Shown here one piece after another: positions 1 through 6,977 of a DNA stretch of 17,503 nt; the stretch's first letter is position 1, and each line of letters begins with the position of its first letter. The DNA is taken from NCBI GenBank assembly GCA_012270695.1, contig JAAXHV010000117.1, forward strand, positions 1 to 17,503. Direction: 5' to 3'. The position numbers and the translations under genes were made by a program. Below the pieces are notes generated by a model, which worked only from the letters and a program-made list of their open reading frames with translations, was not told where the DNA came from and did no database searches. The DNA is from Gammaproteobacteria bacterium (lineage in GTDB: Bacteria > Pseudomonadota > Gammaproteobacteria > Eutrophobiales > Eutrophobiaceae).

Positions 1-1080
1 CTGAAAATGACCATTATCCCCCTCATTATCGCCGCGGTCATCAGCGGCATTGCCTCCCTGGGTGCGGGTTCAGGGGGATTGCAGCGCCTGGGCGGTCTGA
101 CCGTGGTGTACTATTTCTGCACCACCGCCATCGCTGTCCTGGTAGGGCTGTTCATCGTGAATATCATCCAGCCCGGCGTTGGTGTTACCGAAGTGAGCCA
201 GGTGGTTCCAGACCGGGTCAGCGGCAAGGAAGAAACCGGTTTCGTTGAGATCATCCATTCGTTAATCGGCTCAAATATCGTCGCCTCAATGGCGGAAACC
301 AAATTGCTGGAAGTGATCGTATTTTCCATCCTGTTTGCCGTTGCGCTGACCACTATCGGCGAACGCGCCAAGCCTCTGGTGGCTTTTTTCGATGGATTAA
401 ATGAAGTAATGATAAAAATCGTCGTCTGGATCATGTATTTTGCTCCTATCGGTATCTTCGCCCTGATTTCATCGAAACTCGGAGATAGCGGAGGCGGGGA
501 ACATTTCTGGCGTGAAATTCTGGCAGTGGGTAAATACATGATGACGGTCATCATCGGATTGACACTGCATTTTATGGTGTTGTTAACGATCCTGCTAGTC
601 GTCAGCAGGCGCGGGCGCCAGTTCATTGCTACGATGTCCAAAGCGCTGATAACGGCATTCGGTACCGCCAGTTCATCGGCGACCCTGCCCCTGACAATGG
701 AATGCGCACTGGAAGCCAACGTGGATAAACGGGCCGTCAAGTTCGTCCTGCCCCTGGGCTCTACGGTCAATATGGACGGCACCGCGCTTTATGAGGCGGT
801 GGCCGTGATGTTTATCGCCCAGGCTTACGGCATTTACATGACCCCAACTGACCAGGTCGTGATTTTTATCACCGCCACCCTGGCCGCGATAGGCGCGGCG
901 GGCATCCCCGAGGCCGGCCTGGTCACCATGGTGATCGTGCTTACCGCGGTGGGCTTGCCCATGGAGGGCATCGGCCTGCTGCTGGCCGTGGACTGGTTCC
1001 TGGACCGGCTGAGAACAACCGTGAACGTCTGGGGCGACAGCGTGGGATCTACTGTAATCGAAAAAATCTGTTTTAAATAA
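1..1080 (+). CDS. SLC1/DAACS-family acidic amino acid or dicarboxylate:cation symporter, 5' partial
   Basis: This is the 3' part of an inner-membrane symporter that couples uptake of glutamate, aspartate or C4-dicarboxylates to cation entry. The reading frame is open from base 1 (Leu-Lys-Met...), and family members have a further N-terminal helix, so the true start lies before the window; the ATG at 7 is probably internal. Visible landmarks in order are the LKMTIIPLI stretch at the left edge, the hairpin-1 serine-rich loop (SSSATLP), the NMDGTALYE motif of helix 7, the hairpin-2 segment GIPEAGLVTM, and the helix-8 segment DWFLDRLRTTVNVWGD. In helix 8 the Asp-x3-Asp-x2-Arg pattern keeps the arginine that in characterised members contacts the side-chain carboxylate of the substrate, so an acidic substrate is likely. 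The text is closer to animal EAAT transporters as I remember them than to E. coli GltP. A MarR regulator follows on the same strand after 360 bases. Confidence 0.9.
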   Translation: MKMTIIPLIIAAVISGIASLGAGSGGLQRLGGLTVVYYFCTTAIAVLVGLFIVNIIQPGVGVTEVSQVVPDRVSGKEETGFVEIIHSLIGSNIVASMAETKLLEVIVFSILFAVALTTIGERAKPLVAFFDGLNEVMIKIVVWIMYFAPIGIFALISSKLGDSGGGEHFWREILAVGKYMMTVIIGLTLHFMVLLTILLVVSRRGRQFIATMSKALITAFGTASSSATLPLTMECALEANVDKRAVKFVLPLGSTVNMDGTALYEAVAVMFIAQAYGIYMTPTDQVVIFITATLAAIGAAGIPEAGLVTMVIVLTAVGLPMEGIGLLLAVDWFLDRLRTTVNVWGDSVGSTVIEKICFK

Positions 1081-1114
1081 CTATCCCGGATTTCCCACCA
1101 GATCGCTTGTGGTC

Positions 1115-1134
1115 AATCGTCTGTCCTGACGATT
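1115..1134 (+). terminator. Weak hairpin downstream of the symporter gene
   Basis: AATCGTC (1115-1121) and GACGATT (1128-1134) pair perfectly around a 6-base loop, 34 bases after the symporter stop codon. The sequence that follows (TGTCAT) has no real T-tract, so intrinsic termination is only a possibility. The right arm overlaps the start of the dispersed repeat. Confidence 0.3.
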
Positions 1135-1167
1135 TGTCATCGCATCAGCTGGTGAGAGACCCGGGCT
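1131..1167 (+). repeat. Dispersed repeat, copy 1
   Basis: This 37-base stretch starts GATTTGTCATC and ends CCGGGCT. It aligns with 10494-10529 in the same orientation with about 31 identical positions and one single-base gap, by eye. It is non-coding and begins 51 bases after the symporter stop codon. The core TGGTGAGA is identical in both copies. It may be a REP-like intergenic element; family membership is not known to me. Confidence 0.55.
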
Positions 1168-1310
1168 GGAAATGCGGGTCAGCATTCTCGTCTCCTCAGC
1201 GCTTTCATAATACGCTCCGTTCATGTACCTCACGCCAGTTCCGGGCGTGCAGACATTATAAATCGTGGTTGTTCTGACGATGGTTCCTGTAATGTATGTA
1301 TTTTAATATG

Positions 1311-1355
1311 TATAACAAATTTTTATATATTTAGTTTTTTTTATTTTTTGTTATA
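1311..1355. promoter_or_regulatory. Inverted repeat in AT-rich DNA, possible operator for the MarR protein
   Basis: Perfect 9-base arms TATAACAAA (1311-1319) and TTTGTTATA (1347-1355) flank 27 bases of nearly pure A/T. The start codon of the MarR gene is 85 bases further on. Autoregulation through such a dyad is common in the MarR family; that it happens here is inference. AT-rich sequence gives inverted repeats by chance more often than average sequence does. Confidence 0.35.
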
Positions 1356-1440
1356 TTATTATTCGTAATAAATAATCTGCACGATAGTATGCGATTAAGT
1401 AATAGCTCGATCTTTTTCGTCAAGCTAATTTATATCAGTT

Positions 1441-1938
1441 ATGCATTTTCAGAAGAAACCCGGGGAACGATATATAAAAGACGATTTATATCTCGAAGAT
1501 TCAGTCACCTTCCTGATATACAGGATCAACAACGCGTTAACCCATAATTTTCGCAGCGATCTGGGCCCCATAAAAATCTCGAACCAGGAATGGAGCGTAT
1601 TGTCCAGTTTGAAATCCCGTGGCGGGCGCAGCACTATCAGTGAACTGTCTGTCTGTACAACAATCAAACAACCCGTCATCAGTCGTATTATTACCGAGAT
1701 GCAGGAAAATGGACTGGTACAGAAATCCCAGAACAAAAATGATCTGCGTATCACTGAGGTAAAGCTCAGCGGTAAGGGTAATAAACTTTTTGACTCTATC
1801 TTACCTATTGCAACGCGGCAGCGGGAGAATGCCTTGGCGAATATCAATGAGGGGGATATCGATCATCTGAGGCAGACTCTGAAAAAAATACAACATAATT
1901 TAGGAGTAAAATCCCTGGCAAACCGTTACAGCCAATAA
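1441..1938 (+). CDS. MarR-family winged-helix transcriptional regulator
   Basis: A 165-residue cytoplasmic DNA-binding protein of typical MarR length. After an N-terminal helix (about residues 20-40) comes the winged-helix domain. The stretch NQEWSVLSSLKSRGGRSTISEL (written here as one helix plus start of the HTH, about 48-69) leads into the recognition helix around TIKQPVISRIITEMQENGLV. The wing is formed by the residues around KNDLRITEVKLSGKG, the usual MarR position for Asp-x-Arg-x3-x-L-T-x-x-G. A C-terminal dimerisation helix follows. ATG 1441 is the first start after an in-frame TAA at 1426; no convincing Shine-Dalgarno precedes it. Its upstream DNA is far more AT-rich than its neighbours. 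It is codirectional with the symporter and convergent with ppiD (77-base gap). The regulated genes are unknown; the symporter or the gene itself are the obvious candidates. Confidence 0.85.
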   Translation: MHFQKKPGERYIKDDLYLEDSVTFLIYRINNALTHNFRSDLGPIKISNQEWSVLSSLKSRGGRSTISELSVCTTIKQPVISRIITEMQENGLVQKSQNKNDLRITEVKLSGKGNKLFDSILPIATRQRENALANINEGDIDHLRQTLKKIQHNLGVKSLANRYSQ

Positions 1939-2015
1939 AACAGCTTGCAGGCTTAGGCCAATATGACAAGCGACGGTGAGAGCTGCGGGTTAGTTCATCC
2001 GTAGCATTATCACAG

Positions 2016-3920
2016 CTACAACGTCTCCTCATAAACGGTTATATCCGCATTTGCTTGCAGGTAATCGTTGAACTCCGCCCAGACCGATGAAGTATGGGCG
2101 CGCAGTAATTGACCGCGTACAGCGTCCAGTTCTTCCTGTTCTATGCTATCCCGGTCTGCCATGGTGACGGAATAGACGATAACGATTGTGTAATCCCCGG
2201 TTCCCAGGGAAGCGCCGTCGTAGAGAGGTTTGCCGGTCTCCGGTATGCCCGCCCTGAACGCCGTGCGCAATACTGCCCGGTTGATATTTTCATCATCCTG
2301 GGTAATACCCGTGGCAGTTCTCCAGTTCAAGGAAAATTCCAAGGCCAGCTCTTCTTTTGACTTTCCCTGCTCCAATTGCCCCAGGATGGCTTCACCCCGC
2401 TCCCTGCTCCGGTCCCTTGCCTGCTCATATTTTAACCGGGTAATGATTTCATCCCGTACATCATCAAGAGGTTTTTTCATGGAAGGGCGGTGTTCCAGCA
2501 CGCGTAAAACGATATAACGATCATTCTCCAACTCAAGGAGTTCACTGTTATTTTCCTGCAGCAGCACTTCCTCACTGAACGCTGCTGAAATGACACCCGG
2601 TTCTGCAACAATACCCACACCCGGGTCCTCCCGGCTGATAAAATCGCTCTTTTGCACCTGAAGCCCCAATTCTTCCGCCGCCACTTCCAGGGTATCGGGA
2701 TATTCATAGGTCAGAGCCGCCAACCGGTCCGTCAGTTCATAGAGTTGCTGCTCTGCCTTCTCTTCCCGCAAGTCCTGCTCCACTTCTTCACGCTTGCCTT
2801 CCAGCGTGGCCTCAGTACCCCCCTGGATTTCATCCACTGCCATGATATGGAACCCGTGACGGGATTGTACCGGGTCACTGATCTCTGCGGCCTCCATGGA
2901 AAAAACCACCTCATCGACTTCTGCCTCTAATACACCTTTAGTGAGGAAACCGAATTCACTGAACTCAATGGCATCCTCATACTCGCCGGAGTGATTTACC
3001 ACAACCTGTTCCATCTCCTCACCTTCCTTGACCAGCGCATACAACTCGTCGGCTTTCGCTTTCATCTCGTCAAGAGTCGCCTCTGAGGGTTCTTCAGGCA
3101 ACTTGACCAGTATCTGTTTTACCTTGCGGGTTTCCTCTATCTCATAATTTTGCTTGTTTTCGTTGAAGTAGGTCCCAAGTTCCCACTCTTCCAGGTAGAC
3201 TTCCTCGGCAATCCTGGCCAGGGACAGAACCAGGTAGGCAATTCGGACCTTTTCCGGTTCCATGTAGCGGTCTTTATTTTCAAAATGTGACTGAACCTGC
3301 TCGTCTGTCACCTGTATGGTTTCCTTCAGTTCATCAGAGGACAGCAGCGTATAGGAGAATTCACGGGTTTGATGCATGATGCCGGAATACGCGGAAACCT
3401 CGGGTTGTGTTACAAAATCCGTTGCAACCAGCGCACTGCGCAGTTGTTCGACTGTCATATCCTGTTTTATCCTGGCCAGGAAGGCCGCAGGCGTCAGCCC
3501 GCTTCGATTTACGGCAAGTTCAAACAGTGACATGTTAAATCCGGTATCGTCGTTGAATACAGGTACCTGGCGGATATTTCTCCATACTTCCTGTTCACCC
3601 ACGTACAAACCGGCTTTCCTCCCAGCCTGCTTCAACAACTGGGTTTGTACCAGGTCTTCAGTTGCCCGTTTTTTAATCAGAGGCTCCACTTCCTCCCCGA
3701 CCGGAGCGCCGGATAGGGATTGCCATTGCTGACGCGTATCCTGGTAGGCACGCTGAAACTCCGCAAGGGTGATCTCGTCACCATTGACGTCAATGGCAAT
3801 CACCCCGCCTGACTGATCAAAATAATAGTTGATCCCCCAGAACGCGAAAGGAATGATCATGATGGTGAAGATGATTACGGCTATCCAGCCTTTCACCTGG
3901 TCCCTGATCGCCTGTAACAT
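2016..3920 (-). CDS. ppiD: PpiD-type membrane-anchored periplasmic chaperone (SurA-N/parvulin-like)
   Basis: A 634-residue protein, close to E. coli PpiD (623). PpiD is tethered to the inner membrane, sits near the Sec translocon and helps newly exported chains. A single N-terminal membrane segment (about residues 11-33) follows a short cytoplasmic start. A SurA-N-like chaperone region covers about 36-200, and a parvulin-like domain about 265-365, starting RKVKQILVK and ending SRHGFHIMAV. The rest is a helical C-terminal region. At the position where active parvulins have His in the first strand (xHIL) there is Gln269, so catalytic prolyl isomerase activity is doubtful; E. coli PpiD is likewise reported as having little or none. 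It follows lon and two tRNA genes on the same strand, in the conserved place after lon but without hupB. The Shine-Dalgarno is weak; the ATG at 3920 is chosen because it just precedes the anchor helix. Confidence 0.92.
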   Translation of the reverse strand: MLQAIRDQVKGWIAVIIFTIMIIPFAFWGINYYFDQSGGVIAIDVNGDEITLAEFQRAYQDTRQQWQSLSGAPVGEEVEPLIKKRATEDLVQTQLLKQAGRKAGLYVGEQEVWRNIRQVPVFNDDTGFNMSLFELAVNRSGLTPAAFLARIKQDMTVEQLRSALVATDFVTQPEVSAYSGIMHQTREFSYTLLSSDELKETIQVTDEQVQSHFENKDRYMEPEKVRIAYLVLSLARIAEEVYLEEWELGTYFNENKQNYEIEETRKVKQILVKLPEEPSEATLDEMKAKADELYALVKEGEEMEQVVVNHSGEYEDAIEFSEFGFLTKGVLEAEVDEVVFSMEAAEISDPVQSRHGFHIMAVDEIQGGTEATLEGKREEVEQDLREEKAEQQLYELTDRLAALTYEYPDTLEVAAEELGLQVQKSDFISREDPGVGIVAEPGVISAAFSEEVLLQENNSELLELENDRYIVLRVLEHRPSMKKPLDDVRDEIITRLKYEQARDRSRERGEAILGQLEQGKSKEELALEFSLNWRTATGITQDDENINRAVLRTAFRAGIPETGKPLYDGASLGTGDYTIVIVYSVTMADRDSIEQEELDAVRGQLLRAHTSSVWAEFNDYLQANADITVYEETL

Positions 3921-4014
3921 TCAGTAAGCCCGATATTCTTATGTCGTCATGCCGACGCAAAGCGAAAGCCAGCAAAATACATCGTCGTCTCTGGCGGCAC
4001 GTTGGTTTAAACAG

Positions 4015-4047
4015 TGACCGGGCGCGCCCACAGGCACGCCCGTGTCA
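4015..4047 (-). terminator. Strong hairpin after the tRNA-Val/tRNA-Asp pair
   Basis: Read on the minus strand, TGAC, a one-base bulge, then CGGGCGTGCC pair with GGCGCGCCCG and GTCA around a 4-base loop (TGTG), with one G-U pair. The stem is about 14 base pairs and GC-rich, and begins 4 bases after the CCA of tRNA-Asp. A short T-rich tail (CTGTTT) follows. It should end the tRNA transcript and separate it from ppiD, which starts about 95 bases later. Confidence 0.7.
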
Positions 4048-4051
4048 TTTC

Positions 4052-4128
4052 TGGCGGAGTGGACGGGACTCGAACCCGCGACCCCCGGCGTGACAGGCCG
4101 GTATTCTAACCAACTGAACTACCACTCC
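4052..4128 (-). tRNA. tRNA-Asp (anticodon GTC)
   Basis: The minus strand reads as a 77-base tRNA with CCA encoded. It begins GGAGTGGTAGTTCAGTTGG and has an anticodon arm CCGGC-CTGTCAC-GCCGG that places GTC in the loop. The T arm is GCGGG-TTCGAGT-CCCGT and the acceptor pairs GGAGTGG with CCACTCC. It is nearly identical to E. coli tRNA-Asp as remembered. It lies 6 bases after tRNA-Val on the same strand, so the two are one transcript. Confidence 0.97.
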
Positions 4129-4134
4129 GTAAGC

Positions 4135-4210
4135 TGGTGGGTGCTGAGGGGCTTGAACCCACGACCTCCGCCTTGTAAGGGCGGCGCTCTCCCAACTGAG
4201 CTAAGCACCC
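4135..4210 (-). tRNA. tRNA-Val (anticodon TAC)
   Basis: The minus strand reads as a 76-base tRNA starting GGGTGCTTAGCTCAGTTGG. Its anticodon stem-loop CCGCC-CTTACAA-GGGCGG contains TAC. The T arm contains GTGGG-TTCAAGC-CCCTC, and the 3' end CACCC-A-CCA is encoded. It is the first gene of the tRNA-Val/tRNA-Asp pair, and occupies the place where hupB lies in the related E. coli and Pseudomonas clusters. Confidence 0.97.
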
Positions 4211-4219
4211 GAAACACGC

Positions 4220-4248
4220 AGTATAACAAAAAAGATGAGCCTTGTCCG
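4220..4248 (-). promoter_or_regulatory. Sigma-70 promoter for tRNA-Val/tRNA-Asp
   Basis: On the minus strand CGGACA (4248-4243) and TATACT (4225-4220) are separated by exactly 17 bases. The -10 matches the consensus at 5 of 6 positions, the -35 at 4 of 6. A GC-rich discriminator (GCGTG) follows, as is typical of stable-RNA promoters under stringent control. The predicted start leaves a leader of only a few bases before tRNA-Val. The remainder of 4249-4370, up to the lon stop codon, shows no gene; a weak 5-base-pair hairpin at 4349-4364 may mark the lon 3' end. Confidence 0.6.
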
Positions 4249-4370
4249 AGGAATCAGGCATCCCCTATCAAACCCTGATCAACCTTTACTTACGGGACTG
4301 TGCGACAAACAAAAGAAAACTGAATCTGCAGTGGAGGTAAAGATAGTAGGAGAAATGACTCTCCCTCTCC

Positions 4371-6788
4371 TTAATGAGGAAGAATGGCTTCCTTACCCTC
4401 ATCAGGCGCGATTGTTTCCTTTTTAACGATCGCAGTTTCCCCTTGTTCAGATTTCGGTCGGGGCATGTGCTGCAGCGCTATTTCCAGCACTTCGTCGATC
4501 CAGCGGACCGGCTTGATAATAAGGTTTTGCTTGATGTTCCTAGGGATCTCAACCAGTTCTCGCTCATTTTCAGAGGGAATCAGAACCGTCTCGATGCCGC
4601 CTCGCAGCGCCGCCAGCAATTTTTCCTTCAGCCCGCCGATTGGCAGGACTTCTCCGCGCAGGGTTATCTCACCGGTCATGGCAACGTTTGCCCGCACCGG
4701 GATATTCGTCAGGGCTGACACGAGCGCCGTACACATTGCCACACCGGCACTGGGTCCGTCCTTGGGCGTGGCGCCTTCCGGCACGTGAATATGAAAATCC
4801 CGTTCCTTGTAAAATCCCGCGTCGATCCCCAGGATCTCACAGCGGCTCCGCACTACGGTACGCGCCGCCTCGATAGACTCCTTCATCACGTCGCCCAAAT
4901 GACCGGTACGGATTGCTTCGCCCTTACCCGGTACGACCGTTGCCTCAATGGTCAGCAAATCACCGCCGATTTCAGTCCAGGCCAACCCCGTTACCTGCCC
5001 TACCCGGTCTTCTTCCTCTACGCGGCCATAACGGAATTTCTTGACGCCAATCAGTTTCTCCAGTTTTGTCGGCGTGACGGATAATCGTTTCAACTCCGTT
5101 TTCTGTAACAACCTGGTCACGATTTTACGGCAGATATTGGCTATTTCCCGCTCCAGGTTGCGCACCCCTGCTTCCCGGGTGTAGTAGCGTATGATCTCCC
5201 TGATGGTCGCTTCACCGAGGCTGATCTCATCCTGATTGAGGCCATTACGTTCCAATTGCTTGGGAATCAGGTATTTCCGGGCGATATTTATCTTTTCATC
5301 TTCCGTGTAACCGGATATACGGATAACCTCCATACGATCCAGCAACGGCGCCGGGATATTAAGGCTGTTTGCCGTAGTCACGAACATGACCTCTGACAGG
5401 TCGTAATCCACCTCCAGGTAATGATCGACAAAAGTATGGTTCTGCTCAGGGTCAAGGACTTCCAGCAAGGCCGAAGCCGGGTCGCCGCGAAAATCCATGG
5501 CCATCTTGTCTACCTCGTCCAGCAACATCAGGGGATTTTTGGTGCCTACCTTGGCCATGCTCTGCAATATTTTGCCCGGCAGCGAGCCGATATAGGTGCG
5601 CCGATGGCCTCTTATCTCGGCCTCATCGCGTACCCCGCCCAGCGACATACGGATGAATTTCCGATTCGTGGCCCGGGCAATGGAGCGACCCAGGGAGGTT
5701 TTCCCCACACCCGGAGGCCCGACCAGGCACAATATCGGGCCCTTGAGTTTTTTCACCCGTTGTTGCACAGCCAGGTATTCCAGGATGCGCTGTTTTACCT
5801 TATCCAGGCCGTAATGATCCTCTTCCAGGATCTGCTCCGCCTTATTGATATCCCGCGAAATCTTGCTGCGCTTCTTCCAGGGCACGTTTACCAGCCAGTC
5901 GATGTAATTCCTTACCACCGTCGCTTCGGCTGACATGGGCGGCATCAGCTTTAACTTATTCAACTCGGCATCCGCTTTTTTCCTGGTATCCCTGGGCATA
6001 CCTGACCGGGCTATTTTCCCGGTCAATTCCTCCATCTCGTTGGGCGCCTCGTCCATCTCCCCCAGTTCCTTCTGGATCGCCTTCATCTGTTCGTTCAGGT
6101 AGTATTCGCGCTGGCTTTTTTCCATCTGCGATTTAACCCGCCCGCGAATGCGCTTTTCCACGTTCAGGAGGTCGATTTCCGTTTCCATCAAGCTGATCAG
6201 GAATTCCAGGCGTTCACGCACGTTCACTTTTTCCAGTACAGCCTGCTTCTCTTCAATCTTGATCGACATGTGTGCTGCGATGGTATCGGCCAGACGGGAA
6301 GGATCGTCGATACTGGAGAGTGAAGACAGGATTTCAGGAGGCACTTTCTTGTTCAGCTTCACGTATTGTTCAAACTGGTTCAAAGCAGGCCGTAGCAGTA
6401 TCTCGATAGCCCGCTCCTCCGGTATTTCCTCTTCAAGCAATTCGGTATTGGCAAAAAACATCGAATCCGTTTCGATAAAATCGATGACGCGAGCACGTTG
6501 CGCGCCCTCCACCAGCACCTTGATCGTACCATCGGGCAACTTCAATAACTGCAGGATATTGGACATTGAACCGATATCGTATATCTGGTCCGTTCCCGGA
6601 TCATCTTCACTGGCACTCTTCTGGGCAACCAGCAGGATCTGTTTATTGCCGGCCATGGCGGTGTCTAATGCCTTGATGGACTTTTCCCGCCCGACAAACA
6701 GCGGAATAACCATATTGGGATAAACTACGACGTCGCGTAACGGCAAAACGGGAAATACGTGTAGCTGGCGTTTGGAGGCTGTCGACAT
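4371..6788 (-). CDS. lon: ATP-dependent Lon protease (La)
   Basis: Lon is a cytoplasmic homohexameric AAA+ serine protease that degrades misfolded proteins and short-lived regulators. The 805-residue product has the substrate-recognition N domain (about 9-205, opening with PVLPLRDVVVYPNMVIPLFV), a coiled-coil linker to about 310, and the AAA+ module. Walker A GPPGVGKT is at 357-364 and Walker B MLLDEVDK at 421-428. The protease domain carries the catalytic dyad Ser680 (in PKDGPSAG) and Lys723 (in GGLKEK), with the same 43-residue spacing as S679/K722 of E. coli. The C-terminal tail after residue 776 is a hydrophilic extension not needed for the fold. It lies 189 bases after clpX with its own heat-shock promoter in between. 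The ATG at 6788 gives the standard N terminus; the Shine-Dalgarno is poor. Confidence 0.98.
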   Translation of the reverse strand: MSTASKRQLHVFPVLPLRDVVVYPNMVIPLFVGREKSIKALDTAMAGNKQILLVAQKSASEDDPGTDQIYDIGSMSNILQLLKLPDGTIKVLVEGAQRARVIDFIETDSMFFANTELLEEEIPEERAIEILLRPALNQFEQYVKLNKKVPPEILSSLSSIDDPSRLADTIAAHMSIKIEEKQAVLEKVNVRERLEFLISLMETEIDLLNVEKRIRGRVKSQMEKSQREYYLNEQMKAIQKELGEMDEAPNEMEELTGKIARSGMPRDTRKKADAELNKLKLMPPMSAEATVVRNYIDWLVNVPWKKRSKISRDINKAEQILEEDHYGLDKVKQRILEYLAVQQRVKKLKGPILCLVGPPGVGKTSLGRSIARATNRKFIRMSLGGVRDEAEIRGHRRTYIGSLPGKILQSMAKVGTKNPLMLLDEVDKMAMDFRGDPASALLEVLDPEQNHTFVDHYLEVDYDLSEVMFVTTANSLNIPAPLLDRMEVIRISGYTEDEKINIARKYLIPKQLERNGLNQDEISLGEATIREIIRYYTREAGVRNLEREIANICRKIVTRLLQKTELKRLSVTPTKLEKLIGVKKFRYGRVEEEDRVGQVTGLAWTEIGGDLLTIEATVVPGKGEAIRTGHLGDVMKESIEAARTVVRSRCEILGIDAGFYKERDFHIHVPEGATPKDGPSAGVAMCTALVSALTNIPVRANVAMTGEITLRGEVLPIGGLKEKLLAALRGGIETVLIPSENERELVEIPRNIKQNLIIKPVRWIDEVLEIALQHMPRPKSEQGETAIVKKETIAPDEGKEAILPH

Positions 6789-6818
6789 GTCAGTTCGTGA
6801 TCTGTAAATATTCTCTTC

Positions 6819-6847
6819 TAATGGGGACGACCGAAACAGAATTCAAG
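6819..6847 (-). promoter_or_regulatory. Sigma-32 heat-shock promoter of lon
   Basis: On the minus strand CTTGAAT (6847-6841) is followed, after exactly 14 bases, by CCCCATTA (6826-6819). The sigma-32 consensus is CTTGAAA, 13-15 bases, CCCCATNT, so 13 or more of the fixed positions match. The -10 ends 30 bases before the lon ATG. lon is a classic sigma-32 regulon member, so position and sequence agree. The rest of the 6789-6977 gap holds no gene and no convincing terminator for clpX. Confidence 0.85.
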
Positions 6848-6977
6848 GTTCGGAAGGTCATCTCCCGGTAAAACCAGTTACTGTCACGCCAGCGTCAGGG
6901 CGAATCCAACCGATAAACGACGCCGCGTCAGCGCCCTCAGTTACTCCGGCTCCTTATGTTCACCTGCACGGTAACCC

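Larger units (their letters stand above)
1081..1440. other. Gene-free AT-rich interval before the MarR gene
   Basis: No coding sequence is visible here. The left third is of ordinary composition and holds a hairpin (1115-1134) and one copy of a dispersed repeat (1131-1167). From about 1296 to 1380 the sequence becomes extremely AT-rich, with runs of T. Within this part a perfect 9-base inverted repeat, TATAACAAA at 1311-1319 and TTTGTTATA at 1347-1355, frames a 27-base AT-rich centre. A smaller dyad (TTATT-CGT-AATAA) lies at 1359-1371. Because MarR proteins usually bind dyads near their own promoter, these are candidate operators, but many -10-like hexamers are expected by chance in such sequence and I do not assign a promoter. 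Confidence 0.6.

Noticed and set aside
111..782. 223-residue minus-strand frame across the symporter
   Set aside because: It is antisense to a well-conserved transporter and has no recognisable protein features or ribosome-binding site.
3943..3975. GTCG-TCATGC-CGAC followed by GAAAGC, resembling genomic intergenic repeats in other proteobacteria
   Set aside because: The stem is only four pairs and no second copy is seen in the window.
4042..4278. 78-residue plus-strand open frame
   Set aside because: It is the reverse of the tRNA-Asp and tRNA-Val genes; the text WTGLEPATPGVTGRYSNQLN is a known false protein from tRNA genes.
4349..4364. GGAGA/TCTCC hairpin after lon
   Set aside because: Five pairs with no T-tract; too weak to call a terminator.
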